Positions 54,421 through 64,000 of a DNA stretch of 64,000 nt are shown here, in pieces. The notes under the pieces were generated by a model. That model was not told the DNA's origin. It did no database searches and saw nothing but the letters and a program-made list of their open reading frames with translations. Every line of letters begins with the position of its first letter. Position 1 is the stretch's first letter. Position numbers and translations under genes: made by a program. The DNA lies in assembly GCA_039707655.1 (NCBI GenBank), contig CM077672.1:454500390-454564389 (forward strand), in the 5' to 3' direction. This stretch comes from Elymus sibiricus (taxonomy: Eukaryota > Streptophyta > Magnoliopsida > Poales > Poaceae).

Positions 54421-56178
54421 TATGAAGAGAGCACAAGTAAAGTCTTTGGTATGATTTCCAAGAACATATCCTAAGCTAGAGCAATCCCAAAATCCACTCC
54501 ATAGCCATATTTATGTGATTTCCTCTAAGATCGGTACTTCCAAAGATTTTCTTCTGGTACCATCGATATTCTGAGAAATCTATTTTACCAGCACTTTCGA
54601 GGCATTCAACCCTAGCATGAAAGGTGATGCTTTTTTGTGTTCAGAACCACCCCTTATTTTCACACTACTACTTTCGAGTAGTGTATCTCACCTGGCTCCT
54701 CTTCACCGCCCTGGCCGATCAAATTTATTTGAAATGGCTTGGTACCTCAGATGGTTTCCTATTAGTACTTTTGAGTCTTGATTGATTTATGTGTAACAAC
54801 CAAATTTTGGATCTTTCTCTTTATATACCCGCTCATACCTCTTCGTGGTTGCAGTTCACACCCATCTCATTCATAAAAACCATCTCACATCAGTTCATAT
54901 CATCCATTCCACCTACTACAATCACTCTAGTCCATAACATCCCACTCCATTGCACTCAATCCATCAACCACATAGAGAAAAAGATATGTGTGTGATTCCA
55001 TGATTCACTTCTTGATTCTTTGACAACCAAGAACTCCCCTTCCTTGAATCCCTACTCCTCGAGATCATCTCTTTCACCAAATTCATATCTTTGTGAGAGA
55101 GCGATTCCTTTGGTTTCTTGAGAGAAGTTTTGTTTGAGGATCTTTCAAGGAGTTCTTTCCAAGTGACTTTACTTTGTTTGTTACTCTTGAAATGTGAGCG
55201 CATCCTAGACGGTTAAAGTCATTTATGATCCTATCAAGTTTTACGTGTGAAGGACAGAAGAGCTTGTACGTGCACAAAGATCACCTACTTTGTGAAGATC
55301 TACCTCTTAGTGCGGCTTCTAAGTGCAAGCCATGATGGAATAGGTTAGTTGTGTTTCGTGGGCCACTTGGTGGCTGACACAACTGGGATCCTTGGATCCT
55401 ATAAGCTGTTGGTTCGAAGCCTCCATCAACGTGGATGTAGGATAGCGGCGACTATCTGAACCATGGAGAAAATGTCCACATCACGAGTGTTCGCATTCTC
55501 TAAACCCTATCGCCTGGTAGAAGAGGATCCTCTTTTGGGCCCGGCAGACTAAATATCCCCATGCGGGTAATATTTCGCACACAAAAGTCGCACAAATAAT
55601 TAGGTTGTCATATGAGTCTCCAACATTGCTTTGCTAACAAATAATCAGCTTATCATATGAGTCTCCAGTAATTAGGTTATCCATAAAACCCACGCCACTA
55701 CCTTCTTTTGAATGCACCTCTTAATCCAATGCATACATTTATGTGAACTAGAGTTATCCACACCTGAATCTAGCCATCCCATCGATTATACCCTTGCATA
55801 TGCCTTTAGAGGTTTAAATACTAACATGGCGTATGAAAGTACTTCTTGATCCACCACCTTAAGTACGATCTCTCCCACCCACCCCAATGATAATTATTTC
55901 CATTCCGTTCATTTTTCATCAATCTATTCACCAATTCTTGTGCTCAGAGCTTGTCCTCGGTCAACATCCCACACCCCCACTAGATCAATCTATTCACTAA
56001 CTCTTATGCTCAGAGCTTGTCCTCGGTCTGATCAAGCTCTTATCATGTGTCTCCTGAGGATTCACGGGTCCTTCCCAACATGTATGTTATCACCAATCCC
56101 CACATGCCACACCACTCCCTTCTTTGGAAGCTCTAGGCCTATCAAAATGCTTCATCAAGTGTACGATATGCCATTGAC
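54421..56178. other. Repeat-like gap with a 44-bp duplicated segment
   Basis: Bases 55919-55962 and 55985-56028 are near copies (TCAATCTATTCAC..CTC or TTC.., ending GAGCTTGTCCTCGGTC). The rest reads like anonymous retroelement sequence. No gene is recognised. Confidence 0.4.
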
Positions 56179-56183
56179 AACAT

Positions 56184-56798
56184 TGTGACACCCCCGACTC
56201 GACCGTGCACTAATCATACACGCAAATGCGCACGATCAAGCCCAGGGACTCACGAGAAGATATCACAACACAACTCTAGACACAAAATAAAATAATACAA
56301 GCTTTATATTACAAGCCAGGGGCCTCGAGGGCTCGAATACATAAGCTCGAGTTACACAAGAGTCAGCGGAAGCATCAGTATCTAAGTAGAGACATAATTA
56401 TACAAGATTGCCTTAAGAAGGCTGAGCAAAACAACGACAACTAGATCGAAAAGGCGCAGGCCTCCTGTCTGGGAGCCTCCTAAACTACTCCTGGTCGTCA
56501 GTCTCCACGTAGTAGTAGGCTTCGATGGGGTCAGCTGGCTCCGGGGCTCCGTCATCTGGTCGCAGCAACCGGGTAGGGGGAAAAAGGTAGCAAAGCAACC
56601 GTGAGTACTCATCCAAAGTACTCGCAAGACTTACATCAGAACTATGCTAAATATGCATCGGTATCAAAGGGAAGGGGCTGTATCTGTGGACTATACTGCA
56701 GAAATGCCAGAAGAGAGGGGAAGGCCTAGCCTATCGAAGACTAGCATCTTGCGGCATCTTGCAGCATTAGAAGAGAGTAGAGTAACATAACATGTAGT

Positions 56799-56862
<64 letters not shown>

Positions 56863-59800
56863 TAACGCCCAGAGATCCTTCCTCGACTCCCTGCGAGAAA
56901 GCGATCCCGGAGCCATAATATCAGTTTAGTATCACAAGTATCCAGTTCTAGTTGTAGTAGATCGGGATACAACACTGAGCGTCCTGTTACCGTGGACACG
57001 GCTATTCGAATAGTTAACTTCCCTGCAGGGGTGCACCAACTTACCCAACACGCTCGATTAACTCTGGCCGGACACACTTTCCTGGTCATGCCCGGCCTCG
57101 GCTGATCGACACGACGTAGTCCTACCTAGGCTTCGCAGAGAGGTCCCCGCCGGTCTACATCCTAAGCGCTCAGGGGTCTTGGGCCCATCGCCCTTTGCAC
57201 TCCGGGTCATTGTGCGCAGGGTGAATACCAGCGCCACCTCTCTCCTGGATGGCGCGATCCGACCGTGCCACAATGCTGAACTGGACGTCTGACAGAGCTT
57301 TCGGAAGAAACGTACGACGTCGAGTGCCCATAACTTATCCCGCGTGGTGGTTAGTGCGAAAAGGCTAGAGGCCTACTCAGATCACATATCCAAACCCATT
57401 AGTGTGTTTGGAGCTCGCGGTGACGATCAGTGCTCCTGTCGCCCCGTCTCGCGGACTTACGGCAAGGGCCAGGCCCATCCCTCTCTAGGGCAGTCTGCCT
57501 GCCCGGCCGTGCCGCGTAATTATCTCGCGGGTACCCTCACGGTCAACCCGACTTCACATCTCTCGTGGGTACCCCTCGGGGTCGACCCGACTTCAACAAG
57601 GGACCGAGGTAAAAACATGGTAACCGTGTGTCCATAACATCAAGGGGGAATCTGAGGAATCACCCTCGTTGGATTCCTACTCGATGTAACTGTCAAGGTG
57701 AACTTGGAGGAATCACCCTCGATGGGTTCACACTTGAGGGGCTGCACGACAGAGGCATCATCGGAGGTGGTGAAAGAGGAATCACCCTCGGTAACCCACA
57801 ACCGACTAGCTACGCTACAGAGATATCATCTGGAGTGAGGTAGGAGGTATCACCCACGGCACTCGATAGTACCTCTGCAGAGTCGTACAACTAAGGGGGT
57901 GTGCGGTGATGTGTCGGTCTCTGCACGTCGATCACAATGATCGAGTCATCGAAAGTAAAGCATGGCAACAAGGACAAGGGTGTGGGGCCTCTGATGGATC
58001 ACTAACCAGCCTATACTAAGCATATAGGACAACAGGTAAAGTATCATCAACAGGTTACAAAAACATGCTATGCATCAGAATATGAGCTATCGAACACAGT
58101 AGCAAAATCTAATGCAAGCACGAGAGAGAAAGAATGGGCGATATAGGAATGATCAAGGGGGTTTTGCTTGCCTGGAAGCTCTGCTGAAAGAGACTGGGTG
58201 TCTGCGACGTAGTTGTACTCAGGGGCCACGTCGGTCTCGGGGTCTACCGGAGAGAAGAGGGGGAAGAAACAATAAATATAAAGCAAACAAATGCAACACC
58301 GATGCATGACATAGCAATATGCTGTGCTAGGGGTGACCTAACGCAGTGCTACTCGTTACAGACGGAGCGGGAAAATATGTGGGAATATTTTCCCGGCTTT
58401 AGGCAATTATCGGACAGACGATCCGGAGGGGAAGGTTCCATGTTTGCAGTGTTGGAGGCATGTGACAGGTATGTGGATGGCATATTCGGATTCGTCTTAT
58501 TTTTCTGATCATTTTTCATATAGAAAACATTTTTATCTGAACTACGGTAGAATTTCTATGAATTTCTAAAGTTTTAGCAATATTATGAAAATACTGGATT
58601 TATTATTAATTTGAAAAACAATAAACTAAAAATGCTATGTACAGAGACTGACAGTGGGCCCCAGTTGACTGCCCAGCCAGCAGTCGACTGGAGGTTTGAC
58701 TGGTCAAATGGGCCCGGGGGGGACCCACCTGCCAGTGACTGGGCTTGCCCAGTCACCTGGTTGACTGGTGAACTGGGCCAAGGGGGACCCAGCTGTCATA
58801 CACTGCTAGCTTAACACACTTTAAACTAAACTAATCTAGCTTAATTAGGGTGCGGGCCCAGACTGTCAGTGACTCATTTAGCAGAGGGTTAATTAACGCC
58901 TAATCTAAACGCTACAGTGGTGGTCCCACTTGTCAGTGGCCATTAGGGTGGTGGTTAGATGGCAAATGGCTGGGCCCCACCGGTCAACTGCTCACCGGCG
59001 TTTAAAATGCGGTGGCGCGCCGGCGGCAGCCACAGAAGCAACGGCGAGGCTCGGAATTCGCCGTCTGGCGGCCAAAACGCGCGCGGACGGTTGCGTTCGG
59101 AAGCATGCACCGAGCCGCGTCCAACGGTGCTAAGCGCGCGGGTTGATGCAGTTGGGAACGGCGGCGGCGTTGACATGGGCGGAGGCCGGAGCTCGGTGAA
59201 GCACGGGCGCGGCAATGTGGGGCTCCAACGCCCAAGCAAAGAGACTAGGCGGCCGCTAGGGAGCACCAGGAGCACGATGACGTCGCTGGTGCGTGGGGAG
59301 AAGCACAGGAGCGCGAAGCTCGCCGGCCATGGCGGACGGCGGCTCGGGCCTTTGCGGAAACTACGGCGGAGCGAACGATAGCGCGAAAGCGAGGAAGGGA
59401 GCAACGCGGAGGCTCACCGTGCGGCTCAAGGAGGCCGGCGATAAGCTTAGTAGCTGCAGGGGGAGGCTGGAATCGCCGGTGGTCGCCGGTGACCGAAGAG
59501 AAAGGGGCTGCTCGATCCGGTGGTTGTAGGGCTCCCCGGCTCCAGCTTCTTGGCGCATGAGACGTGGTCGAGCGCGGCGGAGCTCCCTAACACGGCGGAG
59601 AGGAACGGGGACGACGGTCGCTGCGGTGGTGACAAGCAACGGCGACGACGGCGCTCGGCCGAGGGAGGAGGAGGAGGGGAATGGCGATGGAGAGCAAGGG
59701 AGAGTGAGCGGAGGCGTCCAGGGGCTCGAGGGGAGGCTCGGCCTTATCCCCTCGCCCACCTGCCCGTCGCCGTGGCGAGCTGTGGCCGACGCGGCGCGCT

Positions 59801-60367
59801 CAGCCACGGCCATGGCGACACGGAGGGGGAGCAGGTAGGGGACGGCCAGATGGGCTGGGCCGGCTACTGTAGCCCTGGGCCTTTGAGCACAGTAGTTTTC
59901 TTCTTTTCTTTCTTTTATCTTTTCTGTTTTCATTTTTACTCTCTGTTTTGCATTTTCTTGAGCTACCAAATGAGTTTTGCAAAATGTATAACTTGCTGCA
60001 ATAATTACTTTGCATTACCAGGTACTACCATAAAAAGTGTGGGGTTATTTTGAATTCATTTGAATTTGATTTACAATTAAATGCACTAGAAAGGGGCTGT
60101 TTGGCACTATTTTGAATTTCCAAGGGCCTTTCATGAATTTTTGTGATGTTGTTTTCCTTAACAAATAATTGTTATGGAATATTTGCTAAATGATGAACTA
60201 TTTTGCATCAACTTTGGTGCAACTTCAAATTTCACTTGCAAATGAAATTTGAATTCAGTGAAGGAGTTTGAAATGAGATATGATCCCACTGTGATCATCT
60301 TTGCAAATCAAAGTAGCTTAGCATTAACAAGAAGATCACTGTAGCTCATTTACACAGGGGTGTTACA
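56184..60367. mobile_element. 4.2-kb TG...CA element with 5-bp target duplication (solo LTR or LARD-like)
   Basis: Begins TGTGACACCCCCGACTCGAC and ends GGGGTGTTACA, so the termini form an 11-bp inverted repeat with one mismatch. AACAT flanks both sides (56179-56183, 60368-60372). I see no gag or pol. The sequence contains phrases common in Triticeae repeats (GGGGCCTCGAGGGCTCGAAT, CCTCCTAAACTACTCCTGGT). It is either a solo LTR of a very long-LTR family or a non-coding LTR-type element. A (TA)n tract sits at 56804-56869. GC-rich ORFs at 58950-59830 are not convincing genes. Confidence 0.65.
56804..56869. repeat. (TA)n microsatellite
   Basis: Over 30 uninterrupted TA units inside the TG...CA element. 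Confidence 0.95.
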
Positions 60368-61123
60368 AACATTCACTTCATGATACTGGACTCTCTAGAA
60401 TATATCGTGCTTTCAACACTTCACGGTGTATTAGAGCTTGGAGGAGGTGCCAGCTTGCCTCACCAACATGGCCACATTGAATATATGCAAAGTTTCGCGA
60501 CAATAAACCTTCGTTTTTTCTCGCCCTTGTCAACTTCCCCTGGTTGATCTACTGGCACTAATTCCTATTATCTCGTTGACTCCACCAATATCTACTTATC
60601 AAGGCATCGATTTCCTCACAAAAGCTTCTTGGTAAGATCGAAGCATGACATTGCATTCGTTGGGATCGGTTGAGCAACATGCCTCGTATCCACCGCTAGA
60701 CCGTCTGCTTTAGGTACTCAATTTTCTTACTCCCCTATGCCCAAGGTGCACCAGGAGGTCTCATAGGATTCCTCGACACACATGATGAACAAGCACGGGG
60801 CAATGGTGATGGAAAAAAAATGCAAAAGAGTATGGGACAATGGGTCCTGTGTGAGAACGGAAGTTCGACCGGGTACCTAAAGTGTCACTCTGATCCCAGG
60901 AGGATGTGCACTTAGGATGAACAGTAAAATCCCAAAAATAGAAAAAAAAACATTCAAAAGATTATGCTTTTTTTGGCAATGAACATTGCTTAGTTTCTTA
61001 CCTACTAGCACAATTTCATGATGAAATGACATCTGTGTCTGTCTGAAAAAAGAAACAAAACCAGTCCTCTAAAACTTACCCTTTTTGGAACGTCGATTTT
61101 GTTTTTCCTACCTAGAATATTAT

Positions 61124-61173
61124 GAATGTATTTTCATCGCACCCGCAAAAAAAAAGAATGTATTTTCATCGCA
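61124..61173 (+). repeat. A-tailed micro-insertion between perfect 18-bp repeats
   Basis: GAATGTATTTTCATCGCA at 61124-61141 and 61156-61173 flank CCCGC plus nine A. The A-run abuts the right copy. The clearest example in the window. Confidence 0.75.
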
Positions 61174-61331
61174 AAAAAGTTTACACGCTAGTGAAAAAGT
61201 CAACAATGTTTGTTAAACAAAAAATGCAGTTCTTTTCAAATTTATTTACCACCGTATAACCTTGCTGCTCACTTCCCCCTCTGCGGAGGCCGGAGGGATC
61301 ATAGAGTCGCTCATTAATCTTCTTTTTTTAG

Positions 61332-61385
61332 ACACAAGAGTCGCTTTTTTTTTTTTTTTTTTTTTGAGGAAACACAAGAGTCGCT
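61332..61385. repeat. Micro-insertion between perfect 14-bp repeats, T(20) on the left
   Basis: ACACAAGAGTCGCT at 61332-61345 and 61372-61385 flank twenty T plus GAGGAA. On the minus strand this is TTCCTC plus a 20-A tail. Confidence 0.7.
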
Positions 61386-61411
61386 CATTCATCTCACATC
61401 TCACTCGGCAG

Positions 61412-61658
61412 GTCTGGGCCATCCCTCGGGCCGAGCCGTCGGCCCGACTCAGTTCCCTTCACTGGGCCGCAGTCGCGTGCCCATTCTCCCTTTCGCTTCT
61501 CACGTACCTGGGCCGGCACAGCACCACTATATATACGGGGCAAGCAAAGCAGCCCTAGGGTTTTTTCTTCACCCCTTCCATTCTCTTCTTCCGGGAGCGC
61601 CGCCACCGCTTCCTCATCTCTCACCTCTCGGCTAGGGAGACAGCAGCGAAACCCCAAG
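61412..61658 (+). promoter_or_regulatory. Promoter and noncoding first exon of eEF2 copy C
   Basis: TGGGCC motifs (in CTGGGCCATCCCTCGGGCCG and CACTGGGCCGCAG) precede TATATATA at 61528-61535, then CCCTAGGGTTTTTTC (telo-box-like TAGGGTTT) and a leader ending AACCCCAAG^GTGAGA. The leader intron runs 61659-63159. Confidence 0.65.
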
Positions 61659-63195
61659 GTGAGACGGACCTCCCCCTCCTCCCTTCTCCCCCGGCCTCCG
61701 GTCGCCTCGTCGGCGTGTCGCTTCTCCGTAGCCCGTGCTAGCTGCTACCTAGTTGATCGATCGATTCCACCGGTTCTAGTCTCCTCGCTAGTTGGATGCG
61801 CGCAGTTCACTTCGCTGGATTCGTCGCCGTTCATCTGTGTTGTTCCTGTTCCCAAGCGCCGTAGATCTACTGCTTTGTTCGCCCTGCTCGCATGTTCCGG
61901 GAACGATTTTGTTCTGACGTCTGTAGATGTGCGGTCCCTAGGGTGTTATTCCGTCGTGATGAGCGTGGATCTGTTGTCCCGGTGTTGGTTTAGTCCATTT
62001 TGCTACGCTTTTCATTCACGAGGTTTGCTAGATTGCTCGAGCTGTAGGGTATTTGCTCGTTCGCTTCCCTGCCTATCGTAACCTGTTCGGTGTTGTTCCC
62101 TGCTCATGCTCAGATCGGAGAAAATGGCATTATTGCTTTGCATGTTCAATTTAATTTGAAAGGGAGCTACCGATATTTTTGTCATCTGTGTGTTTCAGTG
62201 TTTTATGTAAGTTTAGTTCAGGCACTCTGCGTGAATTTCTCGCTGATCTGATCATTTCGTTTGGATGATTATATGCTACTAGTATTTTCTGCGTTTTTCT
62301 TAGTCCCCCCATGTATGGATGGTTGCACCACTTGAGTTCAACTCAATGACGTTCTGTGCCATTGTTTTTAGTGTTTATTATGTTGGTAATTACATGATAT
62401 TACAGTCGGTACTTGTGCATGAAACTGTGATTCTGTTACAAATCAGCCTTTGCTTCCATTACATTTACCCAAGACTTGTCTTCGTATGTAATTTCCTTTA
62501 CCCTGTTTTGCCATTTGACATGATCTTCTGGAGAAGTTTTTCTCTATGTTGCACCCCTTTATAAGCTCGGCAGACCTAAAAGTACTTGGAGGTTTAGTTA
62601 GTGAATCCATTTCCTGTTTTTGCTTCATAGTTGCTTCATAGCTTTTGCATGTATGCTCTCCATAATTGGTTACATTTCTTGTTATTGCTATGTGTTATTT
62701 TTTCTCATACTGTGACCGTCAGTGCTCTTAATATCGGTTGGCCTTGCTTTGTTGCTGCCTTCTCAGTGTGCTTTTATTAGTTCTAATATATTAAATTTAA
62801 TAAGCTCAATTGACCATATTATATATTTCACTTTATTGGGGCTGTTGGTGGAAGTGTTGGTTAAAGTAGTTTTGTAGCAGTGTATAAAACTTATTGTTGT
62901 ACACCAATGTTAAGTGCACTTTTGAGTGGACAATTGTGGTTTTAATTACTTCAACAGTCAGTATTATTTTACTGTCAGGTTTTCATGTGTTGTTAATAGT
63001 TATTCAAATTGTATCATTGCTTACACCAATGTTAAGTGCACTTTTAAGTGGACAATTGTCGTTTTAATTACATTCATTATTATATTACTGTCAGATTTTC
63101 ATGTATAGTTATTCAAACTGTATTATTGCTTGATTCTGATAGCCTGCTATTAATAACAGGAACTAGTTCCTGCTTGACATTCAAAAGCAGTCAAG

Positions 63196-64000
63196 ATGGT
63201 GAAGTTTACAGCGGAGGAGCTCCGTGGAATTATGGATAAAAAGAATAATATCCGTAACATGTCTGTTATTGCTCATGTTGACCACGGTATGTGACTGAAC
63301 AGTGTCAGTTGTCTCTAATTATCTTGTTTATACAGTATAATCTTGTTCATTGATCTTAGTTGTGCCATATTATTTCTAAAAACTGGATCTCTCTAAATTA
63401 GTTAAATTTGATGAGTTGTTTCACTGTTTTGAAGTAAGTAGTTTCAGCCCTTGCTGTCTCCTGGAGCTTATTCTTACTGCTTTTTGTATGATTGATTTAT
63501 GCTTTAATAAGCTTAAATGTAACTATAGCCATATAATCCCATGGCTCAAAATCTCCCCAGTTTGGTGTATGCTCATGTTAGTTGCTGAATGTATTACAAT
63601 TTCACGGTTGTACTTAGACAAAAATACATGTCCTTACATTTATGTTGTTTGCAATGTCCCACCAGATTTTGTTAACCATGTTACTAAATAGCCGGTTTGT
63701 CTTCTTTTAATCATGGTTTGTTTCAACGTACTGTAATGTTGTATCATACTTCCATTTCTCAGTGGTTAATATGTTCAATTATCTATATTCATATATATTG
63801 CATACAACTGTCTATCCTGATGCTTGTGCACCGTGCTCACATATTAATTACATGTTTGCAGGCAAGTCTACTCTTACGGATTCCCTTGTGGCAGCTGCTG
63901 GGATTATTGCCCAGGAAGTTGCTGGTGATGTTCGCATGACTGATACCCGTGCAGATGAGGCAGAACGTGGTATTACAATCAAATCCACGGGTATCTCACT
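63196..64000 (+). CDS. eEF2: Elongation factor 2 (eEF2), copy C, cut by the window edge
   Basis: Exon 63196-63286 encodes the same first 30 residues as copy B ([20 protein letters not shown]..), with P-loop AHVDHGKS across the intron. The second coding exon starts at 63862 after TTTGCAG and is open to base 64000, reading [20 protein letters not shown] and continuing through the Thr57 region, identical at protein level to copy B so far. The 63287-63861 intron differs from the copy B intron but keeps shared blocks (CTCCCCAGTTTGGTGTATGC). It is probably a functional paralogue; the remainder lies outside the window. Confidence 0.9.

Larger units (their letters stand above)
60373..61400. other. 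Gap upstream of eEF2 copy C
   Basis: No gene recognised; contains two tail-like micro-insertions at 61124-61173 and 61332-61385. Confidence 0.45.

Noticed and set aside
58930..59970. GC-rich ORFs on both strands, up to 202 codons
   Set aside because: They lie inside the TG...CA repeat, overlap in all frames and resemble no protein; composition explains them.
1..64000. CRISPR arrays, bacterial operons, tRNA or rRNA genes
   Set aside because: No regular spaced repeats, no cloverleaf-like segments and no rRNA motifs were seen by eye; a tRNA scan would be needed to exclude tRNA genes fully.

Overview
The window is nuclear DNA from a grass, most likely a Triticeae cereal (wheat, Aegilops or barley type). 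The evidence is spliced plant genes with GT-AG introns (calreticulin, elongation factor 2, NAC, B3/REM, F-box), many Stowaway MITEs with CTCCCTCCG ends, CACTA subterminal TTTGCCGTC repeats, LINE remnants, a Copia element, and long repeat-rich gaps between few genes. There are no operons, CRISPR arrays or bacterial features, and I saw no RNA gene.

Layout. 1-1.4 kb: a NAC-domain gene reading leftward off the window edge, its tail replaced by a microsatellite and a transposon end. 1.4-11.4 kb: accessory DNA with a 5'-truncated LINE that has a perfect 17-bp target duplication, an element carrying exon fragments of an EMAPII/AIMP1-like tRNA-binding gene, an orphan WRKY exon, and a second LINE remnant split by a Stowaway. 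11.5-15.5 kb: an F-box-type gene that has lost its F-box end. 16.6-23 kb: a B3 (REM-type) gene with a 1.8-kb insertion upstream. 24.6-26.4 kb: a PIF/Harbinger-like element carrying a proline/glutamate-rich ORF of unknown function. 28.1-36.9 kb: a second copy of the F-box locus, split by a Copia element. 37.7-40.4 kb: a complete 13-exon calreticulin gene on the minus strand. 43-64 kb: a direct array of three eEF2 loci: a truncated copy without a P-loop, an intact 843-aa copy, and a third copy cut by the window edge. Between the last two lie CACTA debris and a 4.2-kb TG...CA element with a 5-bp target duplication.

The genes do not form one pathway. Calreticulin (ER folding and calcium store) and eEF2 (ribosome translocation) are housekeeping genes; NAC, B3, F-box and WRKY pieces belong to large regulatory families. 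The F-box and eEF2 loci show local duplication followed by decay. The two F-box copies have decayed in complementary ways: one keeps the C-terminal exons, the other keeps the F-box.

I found no clear new enzymatic or defence system. The most unusual signal is a set of about ten tiny insertions (7-28 bp). Each has an A-run or T-rich run against one of two 8-19 bp direct repeats, on the side expected for LINE target-primed reverse transcription. They look like LINE insertions reduced to the tail. All assignments come from reading the sequence; no database search was run.
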